From Candidatus Binataceae bacterium (GTDB taxonomy: Bacteria > Desulfobacterota > Binatia > Binatales > Binataceae), in contig DATGLK010000035.1 of the NCBI GenBank assembly GCA_035294265.1, forward strand, positions 1 to 64,000: a stretch of DNA of 64,000 nt, written 5' to 3'. Under the pieces are notes generated by a model. The model saw only the letters and a list, made by a program, of their open reading frames with translations. It was not told the DNA's origin and ran no database searches. Within the stretch, counting starts at the first letter, position 1; each line of letters opens with the position of its first letter. Positions 61,371 to 64,000 of this stretch are shown here, one piece after another. Both the position numbers and the translations under genes were made by a program.

Positions 61371-62477
61371 TTGAGCAATCCGACCTGGAAGGCGTGGGAC
61401 ATGTTGCGCTTGCTCCGCCATGGCGGGCCCGCTCTGTGTAACGTCGCGGTGACCAACGCCTGCAACGCCGCTTGCGCTTTTTGCAATTTTTCCCGAACCA
61501 AGACTAAATCCAAGGATTGGCGCTGGATCGACGCCGACCGCTTCCTCCCGGCGCTGGATATTCTGTACCAGCGCGACATTCGCTACTTAGCCTTCTTTGG
61601 CGGCGAGCCTTTGCTGCATCCCCGGCTGAGCGAAATGGTCGCGGCGGCAATCGGCAAAGGGATGGGAGCGCTAGTGATCACCAACGGCTGGTTGCTGCCC
61701 AGCCAGTTGAACAAGCTGGCCGCGGCCGGACTGAAGGTGATGTTCATTTCCATCGACGCACCCGCGATGGCGCGCCACGAGGCCAATCGCGGCCTCAAAG
61801 GGCTGGAGGAGCGGATCAGGGAAGGGATCGGCGCGATGAAAGCCTTGGGAATGAGCGCCTTCGCTTCGGTCACGATGAGCAAACTTATCGATGATTACCG
61901 CGCGCTGGTCCCGCTGCTGCGGGAACTGGGTTTCCGGGCGGTAACTTTCTCCTATCCGCAACAAACCCCTCACGGCTCGACTTCGCTCATCTGGTCGGAA
62001 GACTGCGAGCTGCTGGATTTCACTCCCGCGCAGCTTTCTCAGGCCTTCGACCAGGTTGATGGCCTGCGCGCCTATTTTCCGGTCACCAACCCCAGCGCCT
62101 CCATCGCCGACATGAAACGCCATCTGCGAGGCGAGCGCGAACGATTCACCTGTCACGGCGGTTATAAGAGCTTTTACATGGATTGGAACTACGATATCTG
62201 GCGCTGTGAGGCCTGGAACGAGCCGTTATGCTCGGTATGGGATTTTGCCAACACCCCGCTGGTGCGCGACGGCTGTACCGCCTGCATCGCCGATTGCTAC
62301 CGCGATTCCAGCGTGATGCTGCAATTCGCAGTCGCCCTGGGCGACAGCCTCGACCATCTCACCCAAGGCCGTCCGCTGCAGGCACTCAAAGTCCTGGCCG
62401 CGCGACGCAACCTGACTTCGCTGGGAGCCGTGATCGCCAACAGCCGCCTGATGCCGCGCTTGGCCGCGCGAGGTTAG
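61371..62477 (+). CDS. Radical SAM protein with a C-terminal Cys-rich (SPASM/Twitch-like) region
   Basis: A 368-residue radical SAM enzyme. The [4Fe-4S] motif is C31-x3-C35-x2-C38 (NACNAACAFCNFSRTK), followed by FFGGEPLLHP (SAM-binding GGE) and VMFISIDAPAM. The C-terminal part carries seven more Cys, in CHGGYKSFYMDW, RCEAWNEPLCSVWDF and DGCTACIADCYRD, likely for an auxiliary cluster. The start is TTG at 61371, set by AAGGAG at 61358-61363 with 7 bases spacing. It is followed by a CDP-alcohol phosphotransferase gene 38 bases on. A homologous C-terminus lies at 63736-64000. Confidence 0.88.
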   Translation: MSNPTWKAWDMLRLLRHGGPALCNVAVTNACNAACAFCNFSRTKTKSKDWRWIDADRFLPALDILYQRDIRYLAFFGGEPLLHPRLSEMVAAAIGKGMGALVITNGWLLPSQLNKLAAAGLKVMFISIDAPAMARHEANRGLKGLEERIREGIGAMKALGMSAFASVTMSKLIDDYRALVPLLRELGFRAVTFSYPQQTPHGSTSLIWSEDCELLDFTPAQLSQAFDQVDGLRAYFPVTNPSASIADMKRHLRGERERFTCHGGYKSFYMDWNYDIWRCEAWNEPLCSVWDFANTPLVRDGCTACIADCYRDSSVMLQFAVALGDSLDHLTQGRPLQALKVLAARRNLTSLGAVIANSRLMPRLAARG

Positions 62478-62515
62478 GCGCGCCCCTACAGTATCGCGGC
62501 AAGAACCTCCAAGTC

Positions 62516-63724
62516 ATGCCAATTTCCAGCAAGCTGGCGCTAATCGCCAATCTCAAGCATCCCGGCGAGCGAATTTTCGGACGCTGTGTGCTGGAGCGAG
62601 TACTAATCCTGTGCGAGCGGGCCGGCTGCAACCGTTTCGTGATCGTCTTAAACGACTTGCCGCGCCCAGCCGTCAGCAGCGCGTTGGGAGCCTATCGTGG
62701 CGATTCACGGGTATCGATGGTACCCAACCCACGCGACGCGTTCGCCGATCTGGACGGCCATCGGAGCGGACTTTTGATCTCGGGCGACCTGGTTTTTTTC
62801 CCCTCGCACCTGCGCGCGCTCGAAACTCAGGCCGCCACAGCTCCGGATCAGCTTGCCGGAATTGCGAGCGCCAACTCACCGGCAACCAGCTTTATCGCGG
62901 CGGGAACACTCGAGCGCCTGAAAGAAGCCTTGGAGGCAAGCCGGAGCTTCACGAGCGCTGGCCTACTGCCTTTCACCCTGGAGCACGATGCTATCGATCG
63001 CGTCGAGGCTCAGCGCCGGCTGGCAATCGGCGTCAGAACGCAGAGCGCGGCCCGCGACTCTTTCTTGGCACGCGCACTCGATCGCAAGCTTTCCTGGCAG
63101 CTGAGTCTTCCCCTGGCTGGCACCCGGATTACGCCGAACCAGATTACGATCGTCAACTCGATGCTTGGCGTGGGCGCGGCCTGGCTATTCGCGCTGCCTC
63201 ATTATTGGTACCGGCTGGCGGGCGCCTTGCTGTTTGTGGTGATTACCACTCTGGACGGAGTCGACGGAGAAGTCGCGCGGCTTAAGCTTTTAGAGAGCGA
63301 GTTCGGTGCCCAACTCGACATTATCAGCGACACCATTGTCAATTTCATCGTATTTATAGGGATATATATTGGCTGCTACCGAGTCGGCGGCAATTCCACC
63401 TACCTCCACCTGATCGCACTTTTGGCCGGAGGCTACGGTTTGTGCGCATTGGTATACTTTTGGGCGGTAGGGAGCGCCGGGGCGGCCAACGACCGCTGGG
63501 CACAGGTGATTGATCGCTGCACCTCGCGCGATTTCAGCTACCTACTGTTGGCTTTTGCCCTGCTCGACATCCTTCCGGCATTCGCCTGGGGAACAGCGCT
63601 TGGCAGCTACCTATTCGCGATCGGCCTAGCGCTGGCGGTCGTCCTCAAGCGGTCCGGCGGCGTGAAAAAGGCGCCGCAACTCGCGGCTGCGTTGTCTCCC
63701 CCAGGTCAGCGAGAGAGGGCTTAA
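62516..63724 (+). CDS. CDP-alcohol phosphatidyltransferase with a degenerate N-terminal nucleotidyltransferase-like domain (DIPP-synthase-like)
   Basis: 402 residues. The C-terminal membrane half holds a perfect CDP-alcohol phosphotransferase motif: D247-x2-D250-G-x2-A-R255-x8-G264-x3-D268-x3-D272 (TLDGVDGEVARLKL), with about six helices, preceded by TRITPNQITIVNSMLG. The N-terminal half (ALIANLKHPGERIFGRCVLE, then LLISGDLVFFPSHLRALE) resembles the cytidylyltransferase part of bifunctional IPCT-DIPPS enzymes but lacks the GxGxR nucleotide loop, so that half may be inactive or bind only. The transferred alcohol could be an inositol- or glycerol-type phosphate, unproven. It follows the radical SAM gene. 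Confidence 0.82.
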   Translation: MPISSKLALIANLKHPGERIFGRCVLERVLILCERAGCNRFVIVLNDLPRPAVSSALGAYRGDSRVSMVPNPRDAFADLDGHRSGLLISGDLVFFPSHLRALETQAATAPDQLAGIASANSPATSFIAAGTLERLKEALEASRSFTSAGLLPFTLEHDAIDRVEAQRRLAIGVRTQSAARDSFLARALDRKLSWQLSLPLAGTRITPNQITIVNSMLGVGAAWLFALPHYWYRLAGALLFVVITTLDGVDGEVARLKLLESEFGAQLDIISDTIVNFIVFIGIYIGCYRVGGNSTYLHLIALLAGGYGLCALVYFWAVGSAGAANDRWAQVIDRCTSRDFSYLLLAFALLDILPAFAWGTALGSYLFAIGLALAVVLKRSGGVKKAPQLAAALSPPGQRERA

Positions 63725-63735
63725 AGCAAATAACC

Positions 63736-64000
63736 TCAGACCATACGGGTCAACTGCCCCAGGTTCTCCGCCACCGCCCCCAGCGAATGCGCTACGCTGC
63801 GGCGCGCGAGCAAGCCGGCGGCCTGCCCTACTCTGCCCTGGGCCAAAGCCCGGGCTGCGTCCGCGACCGCGATCCCCGCATGCATCAGAACGCTGGTGTC
63901 GCGATAGCAGGAAATCATGCAAGCGGTACATCGATCGCGCCGGTCGGAAATTTGCTCGAAGTCGAAGACCGAGCCCATCGGTTCCTTCCAGTCCTCGCAT
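63736..64000 (-). CDS. Second radical SAM protein, C-terminal 87 residues (runs off the window)
   Basis: Reads CEDWKEPMGSVFDFEQISDR and then CTACMISCYRDTSVLMHAGI, ending GQLTRMV. It aligns by eye with the C-terminus of the radical SAM protein at 61371-62477 (CEAWNEPLCSVWDF, CTACIADCYRD). It is convergent with the CDP-alcohol phosphotransferase gene, with 11 bases between the stops. The N-terminal radical SAM core lies beyond base 64000. The Cys pattern suggests the same auxiliary cluster. Confidence 0.85.
   Translation of the reverse strand, partial: CEDWKEPMGSVFDFEQISDRRDRCTACMISCYRDTSVLMHAGIAVADAARALAQGRVGQAAGLLARRSVAHSLGAVAENLGQLTRMV

Noticed and set aside
1-64000. CRISPR arrays, prophage, insertion sequences, integrases
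   Set aside because: None seen: no regularly spaced repeats, no transposase or recombinase motifs. The tRNA-Leu has no integrase beside it.

Overview
The window is GC-rich, densely coded chromosomal DNA from a Gram-negative bacterium with an aerobic life style. A BamD-type outer-membrane assembly lipoprotein, several lipobox proteins, heme-copper and bd oxidases and alternative complex III all point this way. The small duplicated-zinc-motif 'vegetative' type protein, the tandem DUF507 genes, the Rieske and luciferase-type oxygenases and the ACIII-caa3 operon would suit a deltaproteobacterium-like lineage or Candidatus Binatota. That placement is inference from gene content, not from a marker tree. 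I see no prophage, transposase, integrase or CRISPR array.

Layout. 1-2.6 kb: treS (cut by the window edge) and glgE, an alpha-glucan/trehalose module on the minus strand. 2.8-7.6 kb: a luciferase-like flavin monooxygenase with a phthalate-dioxygenase-type Rieske oxygenase, then dnaB and a rhomboid protease. 7.9-10.8 kb (plus strand): a DUF1054 protein, gpsA, a zinc-motif small protein and dapB. 10.9-23.1 kb (minus): one very tight operon for cytochrome c, ActABCDEF, CoxB with a heme c domain, a fused CoxA-CoxC, subunit IV and CtaG. This is a complete quinol:cytochrome c oxidoreductase (alternative complex III) with its caa3 oxidase. 23.3-31.8 kb: comM, pirin, a CtaG-polyferredoxin fusion with a FixH-like partner, an adenosine-specific kinase family protein, a small HExxH protein and a lipoprotein. 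32.2-38.9 kb: manC-manB, an SDR, a LigB-type extradiol dioxygenase, DUF1499, two DUF507 genes and an acetate/succinate-type transporter. 39.2-44.9 kb: zwf, a BamD-like protein with an extra AMIN-like domain, trmB, a MoxR ATPase and recO. 45.1-55.1 kb (minus): cydAB, a YqeY-like gene, and a second aa3-type oxidase operon (ctaC, ctaD, ctaA, ctaB, a 47-residue membrane microprotein, two subunit III genes, subunit IV, DUF420). 55.4-64 kb: a long-chain acyl-CoA ligase, a hybrid histidine kinase with an altered receiver, a glyoxalase-fold protein, tRNA-Leu, a CaiB-type CoA transferase, a radical SAM protein, a DIPP-synthase-like CDP-alcohol phosphotransferase and a second radical SAM gene that runs off the edge.

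The dominant theme is respiration. Three terminal oxidases (caa3, aa3, bd), a complex III substitute and assembly factors for heme A and copper lie within 45 kb. Most operon junctions are 4-nt ATGA or GTGA overlaps, which suggests strong translational coupling.

The least explained pieces are: the CtaG-polyferredoxin/FixH-like/88-residue operon, proposed here as a copper-reduction and delivery module; the 47-residue microprotein; the BamD-AMIN fusion; the hybrid kinase with Asn in place of the phospho-acceptor Asp; and the radical SAM / CDP-alcohol phosphotransferase / radical SAM cluster at the right edge. The last is the best candidate for an undescribed lipid or polyol-phosphate pathway.
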